DNA from: Gerris lacustris | Taxonomy: Eukaryota; Arthropoda; Insecta; Hemiptera; Gerridae | Direction: 5' to 3' | Assembly (NCBI GenBank): GCA_951217055.1 | Contig: OX578277.1 | Location: 106,958,119 to 107,022,118, forward strand | DNA: 64,000 nt | Shown here: positions 53,165 to 63,600 of the stretch, in pieces | How the letters are laid out: the number at the start of each line of letters is the position of its first letter | Numbering within the stretch: position 1 is the stretch's first letter | Translations under genes and position numbers: made by a program | The notes under the pieces: generated by a model | What the model saw: the letters and a program-made list of their open reading frames with translations, nothing else | What the model was told of the DNA's origin: nothing | Databases searched by the model: none

Positions 53165-53250
53165 CTACTTTTCTCCTGAGGGTAGAACCAATTCAAAAAT
53201 CGATAAGTCCCCATGATGCTTCAGGTGCGATGCTGGAACAACTTGAAAAT
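53165..53250 (-). CDS. Candidate terminal exon of an unknown gene (exon Y)
   Basis: Minus strand, 86 nt. Acceptor aactttgttttag ends at 53251. Entered after one base, the frame encodes 27 residues (FQVVPASHLKHHGDLSIFEL, then seven more) to a TAG at 53165-53167; the other two frames stop earlier. Its entry phase matches the exit phase of the upstream segment at 53376-53454, completing a GAT codon across a 125-bp intron. No family recognised. The small intron size is typical of insects, but the evidence is only splice-site and phase compatibility. Confidence 0.35.
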
Positions 53251-53375
53251 CTAAAACAAAGTTATTTCAAATAAATCTCACGAGGGGTTTCGATTAAATT
53301 TCTGTTTGGTTTTATTTCAGATTTTTAATTTTGTTATCTCTTTCACTATTTTAGCAAAAATAAAAGAATAATTAC

Positions 53376-53454
53376 CAGATTGTATTAGTGATAACGATTT
53401 AAAGGTAAATCGTGACGGAAGCTGGAAGCCTTGTAATAATTCCACTCCTGGACA
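53376..53454 (-). CDS. Candidate upstream exon or partial frame of the same gene (exon X)
   Basis: Minus-strand frame open from after a TAG at 53455-53457 to the donor AATCTG|gtaatt at 53375: 26 codons plus one base (CPGVELLQGF, then PSRFTF). A possible internal acceptor ttattacaag lies within it near 53430. It has ordinary composition in an otherwise AT-rich region. Its 5' exons, if any, were not found; nearby upstream sequence is AT-rich and then Helitron. Confidence 0.3.
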
Positions 53455-53990
53455 CTACCCCCTCCAAAAAAATCAATACTATAAAACCCAGCTTTCAATT
53501 TCATTTGCGCACGCAATAAAATACAGAAGGCATTTGCAAACAATCATTCCTTTTCATATTTATAAATATATCTTTTTATTATTATCAAATATTTCGTATA
53601 TTCAAATTTAATCTACATTTTTTTTTATTACATTATAAAATAATATATAATATATTATATAAATATTAATTATATTTATTATTTTATCTATATTATATAA
53701 ATTCCAAATACCACTCACTCACTGACACATAACGATATCTCTGAAACCACTGGACCTATGACCATGAAATTTTGTAGGTGTGTTCCTCTTACCTTCTAGG
53801 TACTCGCTAAGAAATGTTTTTAAAATCCGCCATCTTGATTCAAGATGGCGACCATTTATATAAAAACGAAGACGATATCTCCGGAACCAATTGCACTAGA
53901 ACCTTGAAATTTAGAAGTTAGCTTTCTTTTATGAAACTAGAAACTTTTGATAAATGGTTTATCAATCAGGCGTTTTCATTCAAGATGGCG

Positions 53991-53999
<9 letters not shown>

Positions 54000-54066
<67 letters not shown>
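54000..54066. repeat. TA microsatellite
   Basis: TA tract at the insertion site of family H; a shorter one follows the element at 54955-54977. Confidence 0.9.
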
Positions 54067-54071
<5 letters not shown>

Positions 54072-54953
54072 TATGTCCCAGGATCGACTTGACGATACGT
54101 GAAGTGACCTAAAAATTTCATTTTTCGACAAAAAGTAATTCTTGATCATCCCTCCTGCATGTCTTTAAATGAAGATGTATGGCATTAAAAATTTTGTTCC
54201 ATGTAACCTGTTCCCAAAAATTACGATTTTTTAAAATGGCACAAGAGGGAACTGGTCTAAATTTTAATTTTATGAAAAAAAGTCATTCGTTATAATAAAT
54301 TATATTTTTCAAAATAAGAAAGAATATAAAAAAAAAATAATAATCGTATTTCACCTCCCCCCTTCCCCCCTTACCTCACTCTAAATAAAAATAAAAATTT
54401 AAATTAAAAAAATTAGGAATGGTTTTGAGTACAACAATGATTGTTGAATAGACATTTTTAGAATTAACATTATTATAGAAATTATATCTTAGTAATAATG
54501 GACAATAAAAATTAATTTACCTCAATTTATGCTTTTTATCAAATTTATATTTTAATAAAATAGGTCTATTAAACAATTAATTTTTGATTTACCACGATTT
54601 TCAAAACGATTCCTTTGGATTTTTTTTATTATTAATAGTGAGGTAAGCGGGTAGAGGGGGGGGGGTGAAATTCAAATTATTGTTTTTTTTGTATATTCTT
54701 TCTTATTTAGAAAAATATAATTTTTTATAAAGAATGATTTTTTTTCATAAAATTAAAATTTAGACCAGTTCCCTCTTGTGCGATTTTAAAAAATCGTAAT
54801 TTTTGGGAACAGGGTACATGGAACAACATTTTTAATGCTATAAATCTTCATTTGAAGACATGCAGGAGAAATGATCAAGAATGACTTTTTGTCGAAAAAT
54901 GAAATTTTTAGGTCACTTCACGTATCGTCAAGTCGATCCTGGGACATACTGTA
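54067..54953. mobile_element. Family H palindromic element (CAGTATGTCCCAGG)
   Basis: Ends TACAGTATGTCCCAGGATCG and inverse; arms about 54067-54375 and 54640-54953 nearly identical. Inserted at TA within a TA tract. Arms contain gaccagttccctcttgtgc and ttgggaacagg. Non-coding; single-arm relative at 6403. Confidence 0.9.
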
Positions 54954-55605
54954 CTATATATATATATATATATATATTAATATGTGTATGTTCTTTATAC
55001 AAATCTACAGTTTTAGTCCGATCTCGATGAAAATTTGCATACTTAACCTTCAAAGCAAGGGGAAAATCACTGTCTACATGAATTTTTAAAATTTTAATAT
55101 TGGTACGCATGGGGTACGGGGTACAAGCAATGAATACGGGGTCAAAGTAATTAATACCCTTTTTGATGCATATCGTTAAAAAGCTCTTTTAGAGTATAGT
55201 AATTGTTGTTATGTACAGTTTTATCATATTTTCACTTAGAAGGGGGGTAAAATGGAAAAATATAGCTATATCTTATAAAAAAAAAGAGTATCAAATTTAC
55301 AGTTTTATCCCAATTTGATGATTTGATGATACGGGGTCAAAGTAATGAATACCCTTCATGAAGCAATTTTGTTGAAAAGCTCTATGTAGCTTATGTACAG
55401 TTTTGTAATATTTTCATTTAGGAGGGGGGTAAATTTAGGATATTTGCAAATTATCTTATCAAAGAGAAGGGGGTTAGAAATAAGTGGGAGGGAGAGAATC
55501 TAGATATTCTCGCATAGTAAAATAATTTAAATGTTTCTCAACGGTAGTTTATAAACGTATCAAATTAAAATAACACGCCGTAGTGAAGCACGGGTATCCA
55601 GCTAG

Positions 55606-56292
55606 TATATTTATATATATATTATATATATATAAACTAAGTAGGTAAATCGGGAGAAGACCAATAAAAACACTTATTCTCCTTAGGTGGCCAACGTTTC
55701 GATATTTAACAATATCTTCATCAGTACCTTGATCAATACCTTGATTGATAAAATTATACCCCCCACTCAAAAATTACAAACAATAAAAATTTTTAATGAA
55801 CATGTTACGCACACCTAAATTTTCTTAAATGAACTCCCGGAAATATCATTTGACTGCAGATTCAAGTACCATTGAACACAACCATACAGGCTGATTCATA
55901 AGCATAAGTTAAAGTCTGCCAGCATCTGAGGGGACCCCCCAAGTTCTTGGATTAGAAGCTTGTCCCTTCAGTGCTATTAGCAGACCTGCTCTCCTGGATT
56001 TTCCCTCTCCAATTTTTGGAAATTTTTTTGTGTGTAGACCTGTTTGGGTGTAGTGGCTATTTTTGATACTCAAACACTTATTGTAAAGGGATAAGATACA
56101 TAATTAGATTCAACCTATCCTTGGTGTCTTAGGATCAACACTTCAACACTGGCAGTCAGATAAATTCACTTGCTTTTTAACTCCTTATAGACTCCAGACT
56201 CTGCTACCGCCCACAGGAGACACAAATATCAGTTACCACACTTCACCTCTCAGCAAACCATATTTAAATTATATATACATATCTATCTATCT
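55606..56292. other. Spacer with a Penelope-type motif
   Basis: Contains the hammerhead-like motif annotated at 55696-55724. 55850-56260 has somewhat balanced composition but no frame or second copy that I could support. Confidence 0.35.
55696..55724 (-). ncRNA. Hammerhead-ribozyme-like core, Penelope type
   Basis: Minus strand: CTGATGA, stem GATATT-gtta-AATATC, GAAAC, gttggccacc. Both invariant boxes are intact and stem II is a perfect six pairs. The CGAAACGTTGGCC context is typical of Penelope-associated hammerheads. A closing stem I and cleavage site were not evident. Confidence 0.5.
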
Positions 56293-56515
56293 CAGGGATT
56301 CCCAACGGGGTCCGGGTGGACCCCTTGGGGGTCTATGAAAATTTAAAAGGGGGGTCGTTGATAAGTTTAAAAGGTTTTGATATTAATTATTCCAAGAATC
56401 TAAAAGAAAAATTAGCGTATTGTTCTAAAGAGGAAATTATATCATTTCTTGAGCCGTCAACTTCTGTAAATAATGCTGGTGGATTAGAACCAGATTATGA
56501 AAATGAACCCTGAAC
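56293..56515. mobile_element. hAT terminal fragment (CAGGGATTCCCAACGGGG)
   Basis: Starts CAGGGATTCCCAACGGGGTC and is followed by a short open frame ending ENEP at 56513. Related to the W element terminus at 58739 (CAGGGGTTCCCAAAG). The right end is missing. Confidence 0.5.
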
Positions 56516-56619
56516 CGGTTTAAAAAAGTATTCCGCACAATAATTACTCCATAAAACTCATTGATATGAATGAAATGTCAGAAGATTCTAAAACATGCTT
56601 AACTTGGGAAGTGCAAAAA

Positions 56620-57024
56620 TAGTATATTATGTTACTAGGCTGTGAAGTGAGTTTTTTCTTTACCGCAGCAATTACATTTACATGTTTTACTGTCGAGCAA
56701 AGCGAGACAGTAAATATTTCCAAAGTAAAGAAAAAACTTTTCACAGTCGTGTAGCATATGCCATTTTTTCCGAGGTAGCAGACAATGAAAAAACATTAAA
56801 TATTAATCAATAAAATAATAACAAATATTAGTACATACTTAAGATTTAAAAAAAAAAGAAACCTTAAAAAGAGGTTACACTATAAGAAAAGATAAATAAA
56901 ACGCATTGACATCTAGCGGATTTTAATCGTACTAAGAAGCTATCTACAAAGATTGCAGCGCTAAAACGGAAGTTTTGAACTATACCAACACGAAAGAAAA
57001 AAAATGTTACGTTCTAGGACGTAA
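56620..57024 (+). mobile_element. Family K copy 3
   Basis: atagtatattatgttactag, gctgtgaagtgag hairpin, gtcgagcaaagcgagac, catttttgacatctagcgg-like block; ends in gttctaggacgtaatag where family L begins. Confidence 0.75.
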
Positions 57025-57600
57025 TAGTACATTACGCGTCGAGTGCGGAAAGTAGCATTTTGCATGCAAGTGAGGAGTTTGCACCCGAGCGATAGCGAGG
57101 GTAGTAAAACCACACGAGCAATGCAAAATGCCGTTTTCGCACGAGTTGCGTACCGTACTTTATCTACGATTGTTAGATTTAATTAATAAATACAGAAAAT
57201 AATAAACTTGCTATATGTAAGTTCGTATCTCTCTCTTGATAAAGATGTCATTTATTCTTGAGTTGTATTTTTTGCCGAATTAATTATTTCTGGAGGAGTA
57301 TTATTCTCTACATTTTCGTCAAAGTTACTTGATTCACTTATTGTTTTTCACTAAAAACTCGATATAAACAGTTATTTTACTAAAAGAACTGCAAATTAGT
57401 TTTGTTAAATGTAAACAAACTCGGTTATCGTGCGTAAAGCTGAAGAATTCCTCTTCTTTACAGCCCTAGGGTGGTAAAGAAGAGGAATTCTTCAGAACTA
57501 TAAGACGCGCATGCGCAATGAATACAAGTCCGTAAAGAATCACTTTCTACGCATCTAAACAGAGATACAATGTTTATATTTCGTATCTATCGTAGATAAA
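57025..57600 (+). mobile_element. Family L copy 3 with the 56-bp palindrome
   Basis: agtacattacgcgtcgagtg, acccgagcgatagcgaggg and, at 57440-57495, the same near-perfect palindrome as 37984-38039. Ends cgtagataaaat. As in copy 2, it lies inside family K sequence. Confidence 0.8.
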
Positions 57601-57767
57601 ATTTTTTTAATAGGTCAGGAAATACTAAAAGAACTGTCATAGGCACCGACCGGAGAAGAACTGAAGAGACCAGTCTCACAGAGATGAGAGATGGACAGTA
57701 AAACAGAAACCATTCATTTACAGTTTATCAGTAAACAAAAAAACTAATGATAAGAAAACCACCTCAC
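57601..57767. other. Unique-looking spacer
   Basis: No repeat copy recognised. It includes the intron side of the exon candidate at 57768. Confidence 0.3.
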
Positions 57768-57794
57768 CTGCTTATCACTGTAACTATCTACCAT
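57768..57794 (-). CDS. Candidate first coding exon of the membrane-protein gene (exon 0)
   Basis: Minus strand. Acceptor-like agctttgtttag ends at 57796; donor CAG|gtgagg at 57767 is near consensus. The only open frame of this 28-nt segment begins with ATG (57794-57792), giving MVDSYSDKQ and exit in phase 0, the phase exon A at 35405 needs. If real, this is a short coding start preceded by a non-coding first exon further upstream, with a 22-kb repeat-filled intron after it. A nine-codon exon is weak evidence by itself; intervening exons could have been missed. Confidence 0.25.
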
Positions 57795-57844
57795 CCTAAA
57801 CAAAGCTATAGCATTATTTAGTACATATATAGAACTGTATATTT

Positions 57845-58286
57845 CAGTGGCGTATCCAGCGGCTAGGTCTGGAGGGGGCACATTCTAAGTCAGCTTAGAT
57901 TGGGGGGGGGGGGAGGGAATTCCTTGCGGTAACAAGAAAAGGGAACTACTTATTGAACAAAGTAGCTGCCCCCCCCCCCCCCCCAAAAAAAAATTTACAT
58001 CTCATTAAATCACATCTCATTTACAAAAATCTCATTAAAAAAAATTTACTGTAAGTCATGGGCGTGGGCGTCGTCTGCAGTTAATTAATGGGAGAGGATC
58101 AATGGCGGGGGGTCCGGGGGGAAAATTTTGAAAATATGACCCCTCAAAACAGCGCGTTTATGCATTTCTGAGGTGAAATTGAATATGAGGTGAATGTAAA
58201 ATTATTTTAACCTATTAAAATAAAATACGGCGTTTTTTTTTTTTTTTTTTACTCTATCGGGTCTGGGCCCGTCTGGGGGGCCACTG
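57845..58286. mobile_element. hAT-type element V with 8-bp target duplication
   Basis: Ends CAGTGGCGTATCCAGCGGC and GGGGGGCCACTG; GTATATTT duplicated at 57837-57844 and 58287-58294. Contains G13 and C19-type runs, and an inverse copy of the U element block (cctcaaaacagcgc, tgcatttctgag). Non-coding. Confidence 0.9.
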
Positions 58287-58298
58287 GTATATTTTTAG

Positions 58299-58479
58299 TA
58301 GCGGTCGGTCAAAATGACCGTATTCCATCTTTAAAGGTATAGCATGTTGTAAATAATATATAAATAAAGATAATATTTTGGAAATTTACTTATCATTAAA
58401 TCTTGCTAATACAAATATAACTAACTTTTCTTTTGATATATTTAAAGAAATTAGATCTAAACTGTCAAAATGACCGCTA
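58299..58479. mobile_element. Small TIR element TAGCGGTC
   Basis: Left TAGCGGTCGGTCAAAATGACC; right GTCAAAATGACCGCTA. The ggtcaaaatgacc word is itself palindromic and resembles the piggyBac-like subterminal motif at 40455. 181 bp. Confidence 0.65.
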
Positions 58480-58730
58480 CCGTCGTTTTAGTGTTTTTTT
58501 ATTCAATTTATATTTTATTTGAAGAAAGTTTGATTTGTTCGCCATGTGGTGACAAATTTTATATTTGACAAAAGAGGGGTTCTGCATAACGAATAAAAAT
58601 TATATTTAAGACATCTTATTAACAATATAATAATTTACAAGAGAACTTTTACATGTAATGAAAGGATTCATTTATATTATAACCATGATTTTTTTCAGAT
58701 TCAGAAAAGAAACTTAGAAAATTTTAATGA
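58480..58730. other. AT-rich spacer
   Basis: Nothing recognised. Confidence 0.25.
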
Positions 58731-58878
58731 GTGTAGAGCAGGGGTTCCCAAAGTTTTTTTTACCACGCCCCCCACAGTCAAGAATAAATCTTCCCACGCC
58801 CCCCCCCCCCCCCCCCCCCCCTTCACAATTTTATGAGATAATAAAAAAATGAACCATTATTACTTTGAATAACCATTC

Positions 58879-59396
58879 ATTACTACGTTCACACATCGTT
58901 TTGGAAACGGTTTTGAAAACGATCCGCGAGTTCAAAACGCTGTACGAACGGAGATCGACGGATTGTATCGGGTTAGATCCGCTCCACCAAAAATACGTGA
59001 TCGGATCGGGGGATCGAAATTCAAAACGCTCGTATGAACAGGTCGTGGAGGGGATCGAGATATCAGGTTATTTTACTCTTTTCCACTTTTGAAGTTCTTG
59101 ATGCTTTTAAGTTTTCGTGAGCTTCCGTTTCTTTTTTTTAAACTGCAAAAACGTTTTTAAACAAAAGTTAATACTATAAAGAACCTGTAAAAACTTTTAA
59201 TAACTTGTAAATAAAATGTAAAAATTCGCGGACATATTAGGTAACAAGAAAGAAGGTTTTACTCGTGACGTCACCGTTAACGAGATTTCGAAAACAAATA
59301 TTTCGATCACCTGTATTTTTTGTTGTGTGAACGGGAATCGTTTTGAAAACGAATTGGATCCGAAACGCTTTCAAAACGATGTGTGAACGTGGTAAT
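58879..59396. mobile_element. TIR element X nested in W
   Basis: Left ATTACTACGTTCACACATCG and right inverse cgatgtgtgaacgtggtaat, with further paired words gttttgaaaacgatcc / ggatccgaaacg. 518 bp, non-coding, GC-richer than its surroundings. Confidence 0.8.
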
Positions 59397-59409
59397 TTAT
59401 TTGTATTAC

Positions 59410-59721
59410 TATTGTTGGATGTTGGATGAGTATTAGAAAGTGCACAACGAAAATCAATCACAGCAAAATCAAGTTTGCCACGATACTTTGTTTTTATTGT
59501 CACAAGTGCTGAAAAATCATTTTTGCACAAAAAGTGCTTGAAAAAGGTTAATACAATCAAAGTGCTTGCTGTGATATACTGGGGTACACTTTGTAATACT
59601 TAACCCAAAACGATGATTTCTCCATTTTATCAAAATGGGCAGCAGAACCTTTTTTTATTTCTAAAGCTTGTTCTTGAAGTGTTTCGCGCAGGGAATCTAT
59701 GTTGACACTGAAAGGATCCAT
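59410..59721 (-). pseudogene. hAT transposase C-terminal remnant (ZBED/SCAN3-type)
   Basis: Minus strand. A frame from ATG 59721 gives SLRETLQEQALE, then KSSFWVKYYKVYPSISQQAL, and stops. One frameshift later (near 59577) it continues as FKHFLCKNDFSALVTIKTKYR, then LDFAVIDFRCALSNTHP. The pattern F-W-x-x-V-x-x-x-Y-P, then C-E-x-x-F-S-A-L-x-x-I-K-T-K-x-R and D-x-R-x-A-L-S is that of the C-terminal dimerisation region of vertebrate and insect ZBED5/SCAND3-like hAT proteins, which fits the TIR and target duplication. The upstream catalytic region is lost, interrupted by element X and truncation. Dead copy. Confidence 0.8.
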
Positions 59722-59941
59722 TGTTAATTTAAAATGTTGTCATTACATGTGTTAGGAAAGTATCTGTTGAATTCGTCAGTGAGGTTTCTCCAACTGGTTT
59801 GATATTTGGATTTTTATATAATCGCATTAGACATTCGGTCGGCAAAGCTGTCTCTATCTCGAGGTCCCACGCCCCCCTTGACTTGTCTTCACGCCTCCCT
59901 TGGGGGGCGCGCCCCCCACTTTGGGAACCAATGGTGTAGAG

Positions 59942-60159
59942 GTTATTTTCCCATGTGGAATAAATCAATGTAGTCCTCTTTTAAACTTATTTTATTATTC
60001 ACATCATCTTGATAATATGTGTATTCAGTTCAGAGAACCTGTGATTTTTTTTTTTTTATGAAAATTAAATTGAATTTTTTTAAATTTATTTATGCTTAAA
60101 AGTTGTTCCTCTTCTTATTATTGCACACGTAATTTAAAGATTAATGTAATATTAAATTA
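59942..60159. other. AT-rich spacer
   Basis: No supported feature. Confidence 0.25.
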
Positions 60160-60614
60160 TTTATGAGGAAATACCACATTTGGCGCACCATAATTGGCTT
60201 CTGGACATGGGACATTGTTAAGGAGACCATAAGTTAAGACCTTCTTGAGAGCCCTTGCATAGCTAAAGCAACCAATTAAACCTTGGGATACACGATACAC
60301 TAATAATATTAATACTTACTTGCTACCCAAAGTTTAGAAGTAGTCACACATTCGAGTGAAAAAATTAATTACAAATATAGACAAAAAAATCAAGCAGGCA
60401 GTAAACGTAAAAAGATTTTTTTAAAATATAGATGTCAAACCATCTATACTCATGCCTGTAATAAACTCAAGACAACAATAACTTATTTAAGTAAGCTTTA
60501 ATAAATAGTAAATTGAACATGGAATATAACAGGCACGTGAAAACATAATCTCAAACAGAAGGTTATAACAAAACAGGTTAAGGTTAAGAATTATTAATCA
60601 GTGTTACCCCCACA
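60160..60614 (-). repeat. 3' LTR of gypsy element 2, outer boundary uncertain
   Basis: The inner edge is firm: after the gag-pol stop the minus strand has a purine-rich tract (GCTGGGGAGAATG) and then TGTGGGGGTAACACTGATTA, a typical LTR start. The distal edge could be near 60160, but without the 5' LTR (outside the window) it cannot be fixed. Confidence 0.55.
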
Positions 60615-60632
60615 TTCTCCCCAGCTTATATA
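60615..60632 (-). other. Polypurine tract of gypsy 2
   Basis: Minus strand AAGCTGGGGAGAATG directly before the LTR, overlapping the gag-pol stop codon region. Confidence 0.6.
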
Positions 60633-63600
60633 TAATCCTTCAGGTATGATGGGGATTGACGAGGGCGAACACTTCTGCGACATATTGAGGACTGACCATT
60701 GTTGGATAAGTTAGAAGATGGTGAAGTTACCGGATGACCAGTGGTCAATGTACGATGAGAATAAGATGATGTTGGTCCCTGAGGAGAATTATGTGGTTGG
60801 TCAAGTGATGGATGAGTTTGTAGTTGGTGAGGCGATGAGTCAGTTAGTAGTTGGTCAGGCAATGAGTGAGTTTGTAGTTGGTCAGGTGATGGGTGATTAA
60901 CATTCCTTTCTGATATCTTCTCATCAAATTGTAGCACTGGGGAAATGTCCTGGTCATGAACCTTCTCTTGATTAACTTCTTCTGAATTCTCCTCTGGCTG
61001 TGGATCAGGGCTACCCGCTGGAGCAAGATGCCGGGTAGAGATTGTAGTCTCCCTGCCGTCTTGGAGTCTCACATGAGCATAAAATGGATCAGCTTCAATT
61101 AAAGTTACCTTATCAACTAAGGGTTCATACTTCGATTGACGAACTAGTCTTCTCATAAGAACTGGGCCTGGATTTAGCAACCAAGATGGAGTAGAGGTTC
61201 CATTGTTAGAACGTCTGGGGTGACTGAACATTCTTTCGTGAGGAGTTGTGTTTGTAGAAGTACAGAGGAGAGAACGAATAGAGTGTAAAGCTTCTGTTAA
61301 AACGTCTTCCCAACGTGTATCTGGAAGTCCTCTATCCTTCAATGCAAGCTGTATAGTCCTCCAGATGATTCCGTTGTATCTCTCTACTTGGCCGTTGCCC
61401 CGCGGATTATATGGAGTCGATCGACTAGTCGCTACACTCGCAGAAGTCAAGTAGTCCTTTACTTCTCGTGACATGAATGAGGCCCCTTGATCAGAGTGAA
61501 CATAGGCGGGCATACCAAATAGAGAAAATAACTGTTTAAAACAATTAATAACCGTGAGGCTGGACATATCTTTGCATGGGTAAGCAAAGGGGAAGCGTGA
61601 ATACTCATCCACAATGACAAGTAGATAGCGACTCGCTGAAGAAGATGGTAGAGGACCCTTGAAATCTATATTGAGCCTTTCAAAGGGCTGGGTGGCCTTA
61701 ATAAGTTGAGTAGATCTGTTGTGAAATCGTGGTTTGATTTGTGCACAAGTATTACAAGAATCTGTGACCCTTCGTACCTCTTCTAAGGTGTAAGATAAAT
61801 TCTTTGCTCTGATACAATGATATAATCTAGTTTCTCCGGGATGGCAAAGAGATTGATGCCAGTGCTTTAGTTTGTCAATATTTTTAACAGATGCACAGAT
61901 TCTAGAGAGGGTGTCAGCAGCTGCATTTTGATTACCCGCCCTGTAAATAATGTCGTATGTATAACAAGAAAGTTCTAATCTCCATCTAAGAATTTTCTCA
62001 TTCTTTATTTTTCCGTTGTGATGCATATCAAACATAAAGGCGACGGAGCGTTGATCCGTTATTAATCGAAAATGTCTTACTAGTAGGAAATGTTTCCATT
62101 TTCGAACGGACTCAACAATCGCGTAAGCCTCTTTCTCAACTGAGGAGTGCCTGAGCTCAGAGTTAGATAGGGTCCTTGAGAAGAATGCGACTGGGCGACC
62201 ATTTTGTGAAAGTGCCGCACCTATAGCTCCATCTGATGCATCTGTTTCTATTGTGAACATGACATCGTTATCTATGGCAGCTATGGTAGATTTAGCAATG
62301 TCTTGTTTTATATCTTGAAAGGCTTGTCTAGCAGCCGATGACAACGGAAACTTACTCTGAGTTAGAGGCTTTATCTTGGAACTGAAGTTATGTATGAAAG
62401 TAGAATAATGTGAAAACATTCCTAGAACTCTTCTTAGAGATTTTACATCAGTTGGGACTGGTAGATCGAGTAGAGGTTGCAATCTGTCAGGGTCTGGTTT
62501 GATAACCCCGTCACTGATAACGTACCCAAGTAATGATATGGAGTTTACTGAAAATTTACTCTTTTCCTCATTGATTATTAGGTTATATTTCTTAGCTACC
62601 TGCATAAAACTATTTAAATTTCTATCATGGTCGGCCTGGTCCACTCCACATATGGTTACATCGTCCATATATGGGAAGACCCCTTTTAACTTTTCAATCT
62701 TTATGATTTTATCCATTTCTCGTTGAAAGGCGGGAGCTCCATTAGTCACTCCAAACGGAATACACGTAAATTGAAAAAGCTGACCGCAAGCTTCAAAAGC
62801 AGTATATTGCCTGTCTTTCTTTCGTATAGGGAACTGATGAAAGGCACTTTTCAGATCTATTTTGCTGTAGACCTTGAATTTCCCCACTTGGTTTGTGACA
62901 ACCTCAACTCTGGGCATAGGATATGCATCTAACAAGGTGAACCGGTTAATTGTTTGCGAATAATCTATAACCATCCTACGTTTGTGGTTTTTACCTTCTA
63001 CAACAAGAACCTGCGCTCTCCAAGGAGAGTGACTAGGTTCAATAACTCCTTGACCTAATAGTCGTTCGACTTCTTCTGATATGAACTCCTGGTTGGGTAT
63101 AGAGTGCCTTCTGGATTTTACACAAATAGGCTTGCAGTCAACAGTGAGGTTCTCGAAGAGAAGTACAGGCTTAATGTCAGCTTTCATTAATGCGCAAATA
63201 GAAAGAGATGGTCGACTCCCACCAAAGGGTACTTCTAAAGTTCTGTGTAGCGATAGCAAGTCGTGCCCCAAAATCATGTCTGCACACAAATCTGGTAGAA
63301 CACCAAGAGTGATACTGTTATATGTATGTCCTAGCATACAAATGTCTACTTTACATTCTTCTTGGATAGTAGAGGTAAAGTTGGTGTTAGCCATGGTAAC
63401 TCGGTTATTACCACAGTTCTTTACAGGAATCTGTTTGAGTTGAACAAAGTCTTTATTAATAAAACTGGAGGTGCTACCCGTATCGATTAAAGCTGTAGCC
63501 TGGTAGTTACCAACCAGGACAGGAACCAGTGTCTTGGACAGACCAGGCAGAGTAGGTTGTAATTTGGTATATGAGTTAGCGCAGTATAAGAGGGCTAGAG

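Larger units (their letters stand above)
53687..55605 (+). mobile_element. Helitron-like element F2, host of a nested palindrome
   Basis: Starts A|TCTATATTATATAAATTCC then ccactcactcactgacacat. Ends with the small hairpin CCGTagtgaagcACGG, gtatccag and CTAG|T at 55605-55606, as expected of Helitrons (TC...CTAG between A and T, hairpin about ten bases from the end). The interior matches F1, including repeated ggggtacggggtac blocks. A TA tract and family H palindrome interrupt it at 54000-54978. No Rep/helicase. Confidence 0.75.
58739..59933. mobile_element. hAT element W with 8-bp target duplication
   Basis: Left CAGGGGTTCCCAAAGTTT; right ACTTTGGGAACCAATG; GTGTAGAG duplicated at 58731-58738 and 59934-59941. 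Subterminal cccacgccccccc / ggggggcgcgcc tracts. Contains a transposase remnant and the nested element X. Confidence 0.95.

Noticed and set aside
60161..60200. TGGCGCACC word as a plus-strand primer binding site
   Set aside because: Lies on the wrong side and strand for gypsy 2 and there is no adjoining plus-strand retroelement.
61248..63443. Plus-strand frames of 60-120 codons opposite gypsy 2
   Set aside because: Antisense shadows of the continuous gag-pol frame.
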